NCBI RefSeq assembly: GCF_000231115.1
Contig: NW_006889856.1
Location: 1-52,258 of the forward strand
DNA: 52,258 nt
Direction of reading: 5' to 3'
Source of the DNA: Vittaforma corneae ATCC 50505
Lineage: Eukaryota; Microsporidia; Nosematidae
Under the pieces are notes generated by a model. It made no database searches, was not told where the DNA came from, and was given only the letters and a program-made list of their open reading frames with translations. How positions within the stretch are numbered: the first letter of the stretch is position 1; each line of letters opens with the position of its first letter. Below, piece by piece: positions 18,186-25,970 of this stretch. A program made the position numbers and the translations under genes.

Positions 18186-18989
18186 ATGCTGAAAAGGGAA
18201 TTTATTCTTGCAAAGCCGAATTACCCGACCGATGACAGGTACGAAGATGTGATCTTTGCAGAAAAGGAATACAAAATACCAGTGGACAGACATGTGCGAA
18301 TATACTGCGATGGAATTTTCGATCTTTTTCACTATGGCCATGCCAGGCTGTTTTCGCAAGTCAAGGCCCTCTTCCCAAACGTCCAAGTGATTGTTGGGAT
18401 CTGCAGTGACGAGCTCACTACGAAGTTCAAGGGAAGTTTGGTTATGAGTGAGAGGGAGAGGTACGAGAGTGTACTGCACTGCAAATATGTAGACGAAGTT
18501 ATAGAGGATGCCCCGTGGGTCCTTGACATGGAGTTTTTGGAGAAGCACAGGATTGACTATGTAGCTCACGATGAACTGCCGTATGCCCACATTGGCACAA
18601 ACGATGTCTATGAACTTGTGAAGAGCAAGGGGATGTTTATTCCGACAAAAAGAGCAAGAAAGATATCGACAACAGGTCTCATTACAAGGATAATAAGGGA
18701 CTACGAGCTGTTTCTCAGAAGACAGGTTCTTCGTGGGATCTCATACAAGGACCTGAACATATCAATTTTGAAGAGAGAGCAGATAAAGCTTCAAAACTCA
18801 CTTGTTTCGGACGTGAAATGCATGAAAGAAGAGTTTAAGCTTGCGTTGTGCTACTGGGAAAATCTGTCCAAGACGATGATTCAAAAGTTCAAAGCCAGTT
18901 TTTTCAAGAATCACCGTTCTGACAAGGAAAACCTATTTGCCAGGATATTCAGAGTGGGTGAGTCTATTAAGACGCCTTTGAAGGAGTGA
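18186..18989 (+). CDS. PCT1: Choline-phosphate cytidylyltransferase
   Basis: Makes CDP-choline from CTP and phosphocholine, the rate-setting step of the Kennedy route to phosphatidylcholine. About 267 residues. The catalytic domain shows VRIYCDGIFDLFHYGHARLF with the nucleotidyltransferase HxGH at about 49-52, the FKGSLVMSERERYESVLHCKYVDEVIEDAPWV block, DYVAHDELPY, and RKISTTGLITRII (about 158-170) in place of the usual RTEGISTSDIITRI. A basic helical stretch follows (FLRRQVLRGISYKDL), which is also typical. The C-terminal membrane-binding helix is short. Start: ATG 18186 is preceded by CCC with three bases between. An in-frame ATG at 18177 overlaps that CCC and is less likely. Confidence 0.93.
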   Translation: MLKREFILAKPNYPTDDRYEDVIFAEKEYKIPVDRHVRIYCDGIFDLFHYGHARLFSQVKALFPNVQVIVGICSDELTTKFKGSLVMSERERYESVLHCKYVDEVIEDAPWVLDMEFLEKHRIDYVAHDELPYAHIGTNDVYELVKSKGMFIPTKRARKISTTGLITRIIRDYELFLRRQVLRGISYKDLNISILKREQIKLQNSLVSDVKCMKEEFKLALCYWENLSKTMIQKFKASFFKNHRSDKENLFARIFRVGESIKTPLKE

Positions 18990-19150
18990 ATAGGGCCGGC
19001 TATGGCATTTAAGGCTTACTGTGACAATTCGTCCAACTGCTGTGTGTAGTGTTTTGAATAAAACAGCTGTCTTTTGTAGACCACCGTTAAAACATTAAAT
19101 CAAAAGTGCGTATTTAATGATCGTTTTGACACGATTATCCTTTATGTTTA

Positions 19151-19180
19151 AAAATTTTCATGTTCAGAAGCTCATCCCAA
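19151..19180 (+). promoter_or_regulatory. AAAATTTT box and CCC element of the EF-hand gene
   Basis: AAAATTTT (19151-19158) lies just before an in-frame ATG at 19160. CCC (19176-19178) follows and stands two bases before the next in-frame ATG at 19181. The order box, CCC, ATG selects 19181. Confidence 0.55.
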
Positions 19181-19786
19181 ATGAGTCTCTGGCATGTGAA
19201 CACACTCTGTGAAGAGGAAATAGAAGAGTTGGAGAAAAACACCATCTTTACTGCCCTGGAAATCGAGTCTCTTTATGAGCGTTTTAAGTACCTTGACAGA
19301 AGCAATACTGGTTTTCTCACCTTTGCCGAGTTTCAAATGATTCCAGAGTTTTACTCGAACCCATTTTCGAAGCTTCTTATAAACTGTTTGGAAAGCCGGA
19401 ACAGCTTTGAAAAAGTTAGTTTTGCAAGCTATCTTGAGTTTTTGGAGCTTTTCCACATGAAAACGCCAAAAGAAGAGAGAATTTCGTTTCTGTTTAATCT
19501 TTTTGACTTTGATGGAGACAAAAGCCTCTCAAGAAAAGACCTGTCGCAGGTGCTTTATTTGATGACAAAAAAGGAAGATGAAGCAAAAATAGACGAAGTC
19601 CTTAACGCTTTTGACAGGGGCAAAAAAGGGTATTTGAGTTATGCTGATTTTACTACTTTTTACGAATCCGACCCCTCATTTGAAAAGAACATGATCATAG
19701 ATTTTGATGAAAATATTAAAGTTGAAGAAGAAGGATTCTGGCAGACGATGTGGCTTGCAAAGGATAAACACTCAAAGAAAGATTGA
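19181..19786 (+). CDS. CNB1: Calcineurin B-like EF-hand protein
   Basis: Calcium-binding regulatory subunit of the calcineurin phosphatase type (or the related CHP group). About 201 residues. The N-terminus (LCEEEIEELEKNT then IESLYERFKYLD) matches the calcineurin B start. EF-hand loops: DRSNTGFLTFAEF (first); a second, worn hand in the region of the EKVSFASYLEFL segment; DFDGDKSLSRKDL (third, best calcium ligands); and DRGKKGYLSYADF (fourth). The middle segment EERISFLFNLFDFDGD follows the family pattern. The N-terminal myristoylation glycine of classical calcineurin B is absent (it starts MSLWH). No catalytic subunit is encoded in the window. The start was chosen by the CCC element; the ATG at 19160 would add seven residues. 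Confidence 0.8.
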   Translation: MSLWHVNTLCEEEIEELEKNTIFTALEIESLYERFKYLDRSNTGFLTFAEFQMIPEFYSNPFSKLLINCLESRNSFEKVSFASYLEFLELFHMKTPKEERISFLFNLFDFDGDKSLSRKDLSQVLYLMTKKEDEAKIDEVLNAFDRGKKGYLSYADFTTFYESDPSFEKNMIIDFDENIKVEEEGFWQTMWLAKDKHSKKD

Positions 19787-19891
19787 CTGGAATAGGCGAG
19801 AAATGAACACATCTTCTTCGTTAAACTAGCACTTTCATCGTCTGCCCAAATACCAAAAATTTTCTCCTGAGAAACTTTGCCCAGCCCCAAA

Positions 19892-20260
19892 ATGCTCCTG
19901 GTCGGCGGGACAGGACTGTGTTTTAAATGCAGAGACCTGACTTGTCTTTTGAACGACTCCTTTAACATTGTGCTTTTCACTAACCACACAGCATTGTACA
20001 AAGGACGAGCACACTCACTGGGCTTTGTAATTCCAGTAAAGTATCTTAGCTTTATAAAATCAGTCAACAAGAAGTTTACCATAGAGACGGATTTAGATAA
20101 AATCTTTGAGTTTAAAAGCATATCTGACAAAGCTAGAGTGCAGGAGTATGTTTGGACACAGAAATGGGACACCACATTTGAAATCATACCTGATTTAATA
20201 CCAAAAGCAAAGATAGGCACAAAACCAAACACAGCAAGACCAACCAGAAAAATGAAATAA
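19892..20260 (+). CDS. Hypothetical protein, 122 residues
   Basis: Not recognised. Support that it is a real gene: an AAAAATTTT box near 19855-19863, CCCC three bases before the ATG at 19892, and a clean frame to 20260. The product opens MLLVGGTGLCFKCRD, has alternating strands (IVLFTNH, HSLGFVIPV), and ends with a basic Pro/Lys-rich tail (KIGTKPNTARPTRKMK). There is one possible zinc-ligand pair (CFKC) but no second pair, no signal peptide and no membrane helix. It sits tail to tail with the ABC transporter gene, 65 bases apart. A longer minus-strand open frame over the same DNA has no start signal and runs into the neighbours, so I prefer the plus strand. Confidence 0.55.
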   Translation: MLLVGGTGLCFKCRDLTCLLNDSFNIVLFTNHTALYKGRAHSLGFVIPVKYLSFIKSVNKKFTIETDLDKIFEFKSISDKARVQEYVWTQKWDTTFEIIPDLIPKAKIGTKPNTARPTRKMK

Positions 20261-20325
20261 ATGAATGACACAAGAAATCGACGCCAAGGCTGGAAGTTCC
20301 ACCGTAAAAGAAGCCGAGACAAGGC

Positions 20326-21936
20326 TTAGAGACTGTTGTCTTTCTTTTTGATGTACTCAAAATATTCCGCGGGCGTGAAAGCCAAAATTTTTTGATTTTC
20401 AAAGTACAAAACCTTATCAAACTTATTAATTTGACTTTTGTGGTGTATTACAATCAATTTTGTTGAATGGTTAGGACTTGAGAGGATGGTATCAAGTGCC
20501 TTGTCCTGTACCTCGTCTGCTAGACAGTACATAGGTTCGTCTGCAAGTAGCAGCATGGCTTTCTTTGAGCAGTTCTTGATTATTTTAACCATTTGCCTCT
20601 CGCTTTCACTTAGCTTCGAAACAGAAGTCCAGTACTTTGTCGGTATCGTCTTAATAAAGTCGTGGGCACCAAAAATTTTTGAAATCTTTATCATTTCCTC
20701 GTCTGATTGGATGTTTTCTCTTAGCTCATCATAGACGGTGCCATTAAGGTATGTGTTTTGTGGAATGTATGAGATTATTGGAAGAAACCTTTCAGAAATA
20801 TTGAAAACCGGGGCATTTTCTACCTCAACACTGCCGTTGAACTTAAAAAATCCAAGGAAAAATTTTAGAAACGTTGTTTTTCCACTTCCATTTTTTCCAA
20901 CAAGGGCTATTTTCTGGTTGCATAAAATTTCAAGGTGTGGAACGGCCAATATTGGAATCCTTTGTATGAATATTGTCAAGCCAGCCAGCCTGACAAAAGC
21001 CTTGGATGGGATCCCAGGCTGCAGGTGTATTGGAAGCAGTACTGGTGATTTTTCAACCACACCATTATCGCTTCGACCTTGGGGCATTGCTCGAATGCAA
21101 CCGCTGTCTTTAGGCATCAGATGGTGTTTGCCACTTGATGCCGTGATGCTTATGTCTTCAAGGTCCTCAACCTCAATTCTCATCGATTCTAGCTCAAAGA
21201 AGCTGTCAACTAAATTACGCAGAGACTTTGAGACATTAAAGAGTTCCCTGATTGCTGAAATTGGCACGGACCTTGCAGCATTGCTGCACAAAAGTATGTA
21301 TGAATTGATTGCACAGGTCGTCAGTTGATTTTGTAGTTTCAGCAATCCTGTTAAAATCGAGTATCTCAGGAGTGCATCCGACGTAAAGAGTCTGCTCATT
21401 CTAGCATGCTCGTTTGTGTTTGTGACTTTTGATATGAAAAAATTTTCAAAGCACTCTGTCATTTCTTCCGCTCTAGTTTCATCAATTTTGACACACTCTT
21501 CCTTTAGCAACTTCAATTTTCTGAAAAGTACTACCTCGATGCAAGTGGCAAGTGCAAGACACGCCAGTAACCTCCCAAGTATTTCAGGTTCCATTATTCC
21601 ATATAAGTACGATGCCGACGAGCACAGCCCCACAGCACTTCCAAGCAGATCGAACACAAGCATGCTTGCACTTTCTTTAATTGCTGCTGAATGCCGGTAT
21701 ATTTTGGCGCAATTTAATGCGGGCCCATTTTCAAAGAACTTTTCAAAATCCAGGCAAATGCAGCTTTTGAACAAAATAGACTCGATTTCAATCATCAAGG
21801 TAGTTTCAAAAATGGGTCTAATCCAGTAGATAATTGATTTTGAAAGGCACTCGAGAATACAAAACAAGACCATAGTTTTTACAAGAGCACCATCTGGAAT
21901 TTGCCTATTCCCAAAGAGTTTTACGACATCATTCAT
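20326..21936 (-). CDS. ATM1: ABC half transporter, Atm1-like, main part
   Basis: Membrane exporter half-molecule. In microsporidia Atm1-type proteins are linked to the mitosome, where they would pass a sulfur compound for cytosolic Fe-S assembly. This frame (536 residues) holds most of the transmembrane domain (hydrophobic helices near 22-40, 95-135 and 205-220) and the nucleotide-binding domain: Walker A GKNGSGKT (347-354), Q-loop IPQN (391-394), signature LSESERQ (442-448) and Walker B LLLADEP (462-468), with an IVIHHK switch His near 496. The signature is unusual: LSESE replaces LSGGE/Q, and the Walker B Glu is retained. The N-terminal helices lie in another frame (21957-22190). An insert rich in Ser, Gly and Asp at about 262-305 precedes the nucleotide-binding domain. 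Confidence 0.8.
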   Translation of the reverse strand: MNDVVKLFGNRQIPDGALVKTMVLFCILECLSKSIIYWIRPIFETTLMIEIESILFKSCICLDFEKFFENGPALNCAKIYRHSAAIKESASMLVFDLLGSAVGLCSSASYLYGIMEPEILGRLLACLALATCIEVVLFRKLKLLKEECVKIDETRAEEMTECFENFFISKVTNTNEHARMSRLFTSDALLRYSILTGLLKLQNQLTTCAINSYILLCSNAARSVPISAIRELFNVSKSLRNLVDSFFELESMRIEVEDLEDISITASSGKHHLMPKDSGCIRAMPQGRSDNGVVEKSPVLLPIHLQPGIPSKAFVRLAGLTIFIQRIPILAVPHLEILCNQKIALVGKNGSGKTTFLKFFLGFFKFNGSVEVENAPVFNISERFLPIISYIPQNTYLNGTVYDELRENIQSDEEMIKISKIFGAHDFIKTIPTKYWTSVSKLSESERQMVKIIKNCSKKAMLLLADEPMYCLADEVQDKALDTILSSPNHSTKLIVIHHKSQINKFDKVLYFENQKILAFTPAEYFEYIKKKDNSL

Positions 21937-21956
21937 TACCGTATTACTTTTTCTGG

Positions 21957-22190
21957 TTATACTTTTTGCCTAAAAAAGTCCAAAAAACAGAGAACACAGC
22001 AACGTAAAAGCACTTCCTGATTGTCCAAGTTATGCATGCCAGTGTTGAAATAAAAGACATCCACGTCTTTGTGTTTATCTGAATTTTTCCAGAAGTGTGG
22101 ACTCTCCATCTCATCTCGTGGTGGGTGAGCTAAAATTGTGTTTCGACTTAGGAGTACAAAAATGGCAGCAGCCAAGGATGCTACCTGCAT
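21957..22190 (-). CDS. ATM1: ABC half transporter, N-terminal part in another frame
   Basis: 77 codons from ATG 22190: a hydrophobic start (VASLAAAIFVLLS), a charged loop, then a second hydrophobic stretch (EVLLRCCVLCFLDFF) that would be the first transporter helix. The frame stops at 21957, while the main ABC frame opens one base back. The switch point fits a missing A in the AAAAA run (minus strand) near 21963-21967. The AAATTTTT boxes of the gene lie upstream of 22190 (minus strand, near 22244-22268), none at 21936. This supports one gene of about 615 residues, a normal size for an Atm1-type half transporter. Confidence 0.5.
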   Translation of the reverse strand: MQVASLAAAIFVLLSRNTILAHPPRDEMESPHFWKNSDKHKDVDVFYFNTGMHNLDNQEVLLRCCVLCFLDFFRQKV

Positions 22191-22335
22191 ACGGCTTGTA
22201 AAACCCCGTGACCATGTGTATTCTTTCGATGAATTGCTTTCCGGTCGGATAAAAATTTTATTTAAAAATTTTTAATTTAATATATGACTTGTCCAAATTG
22301 AAGCACATTTAATGCCAACAGGGTATCATTGCTGG

Positions 22336-23454
22336 CTATAAATCCAACAGTTCTTTCAGGGAAATGTCTCTTTTAACAGCTGAGGATGATCCCAGACTGT
22401 GTTTATACTTCAGCACTCGTGTATCAATACTTGTCAGTCCGATATGGTCCTTAATTTCCTGGTCAACTGCTGGCAAATCCTTTATTTGATATTTGTTAAA
22501 TATTGCCTGCAAATGCAAAACACTCTGCTTGTTTTGCAAATTTCTATGGTAGAGAGGCAAGTACTGCAGTGGATCTTCATGCCCATGAAAATTTTCTGCT
22601 GGCAATGCATCCTCTTTCTTATAAATAAAGTCCGACCTAAGTTTGTTCAACCCATCAATAGACAAGAACTTAAGCCTTTCTGGGAAGCTTGCAAGCTCGG
22701 ATACTGACTCAATTGCTTTCAATAGGCCAACGTCTTTGCTGTTCTCTAAAACGGATGATAGGCACAAGTCTAAAAGCTTTTCTGAGTACAGAGTCTCCAA
22801 CTCCCGTAGGGACATTCGCTTGCTTAATATCAACCTGCATGCGGATGTTATATTTTGAGAAGCAATCTTCTCAACCATCGCCAGGTCTTTGATTTCAGAA
22901 GATCTTGAGAACACCTGGCAATAGTTTATAACCGATCTAAAGTCGTAGCTGCAAGCCTCACACAGTCTCAAAATGAATCTATCGTCCAGCCATCTGTTTT
23001 CGCTTTTCAAAATGCTCCTCACAGAATTCAAAATTATTTCACTGCTCGGAGAGTGTATTTTGAGAGACTCCACGTCTCTAGCCAGGGTGTTTGATGTTGT
23101 GAAGATTACTGGTGCATTCAAATTATGAAATTTTTGATGAACTACTGAAATGGGAACGTCAGATTCGTTCACTAAAATTAAAGGTTTTAGGCCCTCGATA
23201 CTCTTTGATTTACCTACATCTTTTGGATCCTTGTCTTGAATGGTATCGTATTCAATTACCCTATACTTGAGTGCTTTTGCAACAGCATACACCAAGCTTG
23301 TCTTTCCAGTCCCAACTGCGCCGAAAAGATTTAGAATGGATCCTTGTTGTGCATTCCTGAGCCATTGTAAAAGTTTGAATCCCGAGTCGTCCGGGAAGTA
23401 GAGTTCTGTAAATTTAGATGGCCTGTATTTTATGAACCATGGCAGGCTGCCCAT
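22336..23454 (-). CDS. AAA+ clamp-loader large-subunit-like protein
   Basis: Probable large subunit of an RFC-type clamp loader that opens the PCNA ring (RFC1, Elg1, Ctf18 or Rad24 type). About 372 residues. It opens with LPWFIKYRPSKFTELYF, the RFC box with KYRP, then Walker A GAVGTGKTS followed by LVYAVAKALKYRVIEYD, a pattern close to RFC1/Elg1. The Walker B region is weak (KPLILVNESD rather than a DExx box). The helix CEACSYDFRSVINYCQ matches the RFC lid (GDLR-I-N). About 170 C-terminal residues form the collar-like part. There is no BRCT domain and no long N-terminal extension, so it is far smaller than normal RFC1 or Elg1. Which of the four types it is cannot be told here. Start ATG 23454 follows CCCCA. 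Confidence 0.7.
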   Translation of the reverse strand: MGSLPWFIKYRPSKFTELYFPDDSGFKLLQWLRNAQQGSILNLFGAVGTGKTSLVYAVAKALKYRVIEYDTIQDKDPKDVGKSKSIEGLKPLILVNESDVPISVVHQKFHNLNAPVIFTTSNTLARDVESLKIHSPSSEIILNSVRSILKSENRWLDDRFILRLCEACSYDFRSVINYCQVFSRSSEIKDLAMVEKIASQNITSACRLILSKRMSLRELETLYSEKLLDLCLSSVLENSKDVGLLKAIESVSELASFPERLKFLSIDGLNKLRSDFIYKKEDALPAENFHGHEDPLQYLPLYHRNLQNKQSVLHLQAIFNKYQIKDLPAVDQEIKDHIGLTSIDTRVLKYKHSLGSSSAVKRDISLKELLDL

Positions 23455-24116
23455 TGGGGACCCCAAAATATCATCAGCTACAACAAAAGATCAGAAGTAC
23501 GGTTAAAGCATTTAAAGACTCTTTAATATTTAATAAAAGTAATGTAATAATTATAAATCGTCCAATGGAAAGACTGGAAAACTAACCACCCAAAGCCATA
23601 ACATCTCCAGGGTCAGAGCACTGATCGCCTGCAACGTTAATCGAATAGATAACTACTAAGCACATAGCTAGCCTGAGTAGCTTTGTCTATTAGAATCTCG
23701 GAGTTGGCTACAAGTGTTTCTCCTATTTTCATTCTACCAGATTTTCTGTAGTGTCTTGACCCATTTAATATGTTGGCATTTCCATAGACCATCCTGTGCA
23801 TAAATGCCTACCTCTTGCATCAAGTAGGCTTTACTCTTCTTTCTATTTTTAGTGTTTGAGTGCATGCTCATTTGAGAGGTATTGTCTGTCGCGGTGCCAA
23901 ACTACACCGGCAAGGAATCATAAGGCTCTGGCAATCCAATTTATGCTCTACATAAGGTTTTACAATTTTACTGCATAATGCTTTTACATTAAATGAACGA
24001 AGCACCGAATTCAAAGCTCAATAACCTCAAAAGCTAAGCAATCAAGGCTATGGCGTAAAACCCACAGCAACTTCAATGTGATTATGCAATAATGTGGGAG
24101 CTCATCCCTTCGGTGA
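23455..24116. other. Spacer between clamp-loader gene and UBC12
   Basis: About 660 bases between divergent genes. It contains the GGGG/CCCC-type start signal of the clamp-loader gene at its left end and CCC near 24105 before the E2 gene. No tRNA, ORF of note or repeat is recognised in between. Confidence 0.45.
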
Positions 24117-24533
24117 ATGTCATTCTTCCACGCACGAATATGCAACGATCTGGAAAATCTCGCAATACCACTCGACTACGAGTTAAATGGAAATAGACTC
24201 GTGTTCAAGCTAGAGATCCACACCAGAATTTACAACGGGACATTCAAATTTGAACTAGAATTCCCAAAGGAATATCCGTTCAAAAGTCCCAAGCTAAGCT
24301 GTAAAACAAAAGTATTTCATCCAAATATAGATTCCGAAGGACATGTGTGTCTGAAGGTTCTAAGGGAGGGGTGGATGCCCACATATGATTTGAATAGCAT
24401 AATAATCAGTCTGCTGTGCAGCTTTGAATATTTAAGCGGTGAGGATGCACTGAACACCGAGGCTGGAGATCTTTTGGACCAGAATTTTGATGAGTTTGTA
24501 AGGAAAGCCAAGACTGCCAATGGGAATGTTTAG
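24117..24533 (+). CDS. UBC12: UBC12-like E2 conjugating enzyme
   Basis: E2 enzyme that carries NEDD8 (Rub1) or ubiquitin on a cysteine. 138 residues. The UBC fold is shown by FELEFPKEYPFKSPKLSCKTKVFHPNID, the HPN tripeptide at 68-70, and the active-site Cys78 in GHVCLKVLREGW. The REGW after the cysteine (REDW in most Ubc12) and the following DLNSIIISLLCSF are typical of the Ubc12 subfamily. The Ubc12 N-terminal extension that docks on the NEDD8 E1 is absent, so assignment to NEDD8 rather than ubiquitin is likely but not proven. It is convergent with RPB9. Confidence 0.82.
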   Translation: MSFFHARICNDLENLAIPLDYELNGNRLVFKLEIHTRIYNGTFKFELEFPKEYPFKSPKLSCKTKVFHPNIDSEGHVCLKVLREGWMPTYDLNSIIISLLCSFEYLSGEDALNTEAGDLLDQNFDEFVRKAKTANGNV

Positions 24534-24676
24534 CAGGTGCAAGCCTTTCTAACACTAAGTTCGGCAGACTTCGGCCATTTAGATCAAGGAAATTTAGGTA
24601 AGACTCAGGTATACAAAATGTATTTATTTTAAAGTGCAAGAGCATGCTCGAATCTTGGCCATCCTTCAATCAAAGC

Positions 24677-25000
24677 TTAGTCTGTCCATTCATTAAAACA
24701 CACCGTGCACACATAGTAAAAATTCAGAGCCCTCTCCTCGTTCTTTTCTATGTATCCCAAACACTCTGTATTACCGCATCTCAAACACTTTATATCCAGT
24801 CTTGGAAGTGTCCTGTCATGCACAAGATCATGCTTGTATGAGGCATTTGAATCGTGGCGCTTCTTGAAGTCAATCGAAGATATAACAGGACTATCCGACT
24901 CGCTGACTGTTTCGCACTTTCCGCAAATGTACAGCAGATTCCCAGACTCTATTTTTGGACTCATGAGATTGTTGCAGTCTCTGCAAAACTGTATGTCCAT
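24677..25000 (-). CDS. RPB9: RNA polymerase II subunit RPB9
   Basis: Small zinc-ribbon subunit of RNA polymerase II that aids start-site choice and elongation. 107 residues. The first ribbon has C6-x2-C9 and C26-x2-C29 (FCRDCNNLM, YICGKCE). The second has CLRCGNTECLGYI and YYVCTVCFNEWTD, the TFIIS-like form. Length is normal (about 115-125). It is divergent from eL15 and convergent with UBC12. The window also encodes RPB2. Confidence 0.93.
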   Translation of the reverse strand: MDIQFCRDCNNLMSPKIESGNLLYICGKCETVSESDSPVISSIDFKKRHDSNASYKHDLVHDRTLPRLDIKCLRCGNTECLGYIEKNEERALNFYYVCTVCFNEWTD

Positions 25001-25142
25001 TTAGGGCACATTTAGGGACGAAATGATAAACTAAATCAAGCATCGACTTGGAAACTATACGGTGGAAGTTATCTTGGCCTGATGCATCATTGGTTTATAT
25101 TCAAAACTTATGCAGAGCTTCCTTGGGACTTGCTTCTTCTTT

Positions 25143-25181
25143 AAAAATTTTCAGAAAATTTTTGTTCAAAATTCCAAGCCC
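25143..25181 (+). promoter_or_regulatory. Tandem AAATTTTT boxes and CCC of the eL15 gene
   Basis: AAAAATTTT (25143-25151) and AAAATTTTT (25155-25163) stand in tandem, then CCC (25179-25181), five bases before the ATG at 25187. The doubled box fits the link between this motif and strongly expressed genes such as ribosomal proteins. Confidence 0.7.
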
Positions 25182-25186
25182 TCAGA

Positions 25187-25807
25187 ATGAGCTTCACTTC
25201 AATTTTAAGAGAGATCCATAGGAAAAAGCAATCCGATGTAATGAGATATCTTTTCAGACTCAGCATTGTTGAAGCTCGTCAGAGGGACCCAGTGCATCGC
25301 AAGGAAAGACCATCGTTTCTGGAGAGAGCGCGCGTTCTGGGATACAAGGCAAAGAAGGGATACTGCATCTATAATGTCAGGGTTAAGAAAGGAAACTATC
25401 CTCGCTATCTCAAGTATAATAACGGTAACACAAGGGGCAAGTGTGTCAATGCGGGTCTCCATGAAATCAAGCCTGCGTTGAGAAAACAAGCCGAGGCAGA
25501 GATACTTGTTGGAAAGACATGTGCTAATTTAAGAGTTCTTAATTCATATTGGGTTGGACAGGACTACATGTACAAGTATTTTGAGGTTATCTGTGTTGAT
25601 CCCAACCAGGAGTGCATCCGTAATGATCCAAAGATAAACTGGATTTGCAATGCTGTTCAGAAGCACAGAGAGTGCAGAGGCCTTACCTCTGCGTCAAAGA
25701 AGAGCAGAGGACTTGGCAAGGGACCCAAGTATAACAATACGATAGGCGGATCAAGAAGAGCATGCTGGAGAAGGAACAACACTCTTTCACTTAAGAGATA
25801 CCGTTAA
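25187..25807 (+). CDS. RPL15: 60S ribosomal protein eL15
   Basis: Large-subunit ribosomal protein. 206 residues, full family length. Landmarks: [82 protein letters not shown], and a basic tail with [21 protein letters not shown]. No intron is visible at the 5' end, a place where microsporidian ribosomal genes sometimes have one. There are two AAATTTTT boxes upstream. Confidence 0.98.
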   Translation: MSFTSILREIHRKKQSDVMRYLFRLSIVEARQRDPVHRKERPSFLERARVLGYKAKKGYCIYNVRVKKGNYPRYLKYNNGNTRGKCVNAGLHEIKPALRKQAEAEILVGKTCANLRVLNSYWVGQDYMYKYFEVICVDPNQECIRNDPKINWICNAVQKHRECRGLTSASKKSRGLGKGPKYNNTIGGSRRACWRRNNTLSLKRYR

Positions 25808-25970
25808 ATTAAACAATTTGATTTTAACAAATAGTTTTCTAGAGTAGAAATGGTAGTTTCTGGTAATTTGAAGGTATTTCTCTATTTATTTTTAAATGCC
25901 ACCAAAGCATATAACATATTCTATCGGCAGGAATGTCTATGCATAGTAATATTCAATGGAGCCGATAAAG

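Noticed and set aside
19660..20322. 220-codon minus-strand frame over the orphan gene and the end of the EF-hand gene
   Set aside because: It overlaps the end of a clear gene and has no start signal. The plus-strand gene has both.
24560..24610. U2 snRNA-like snippet (TTCGGCC...AGATCAAGG)
   Set aside because: The order resembles the U2 5' end, but the branch-site recognition sequence GTAGTA and the rest are absent. It is probably chance.
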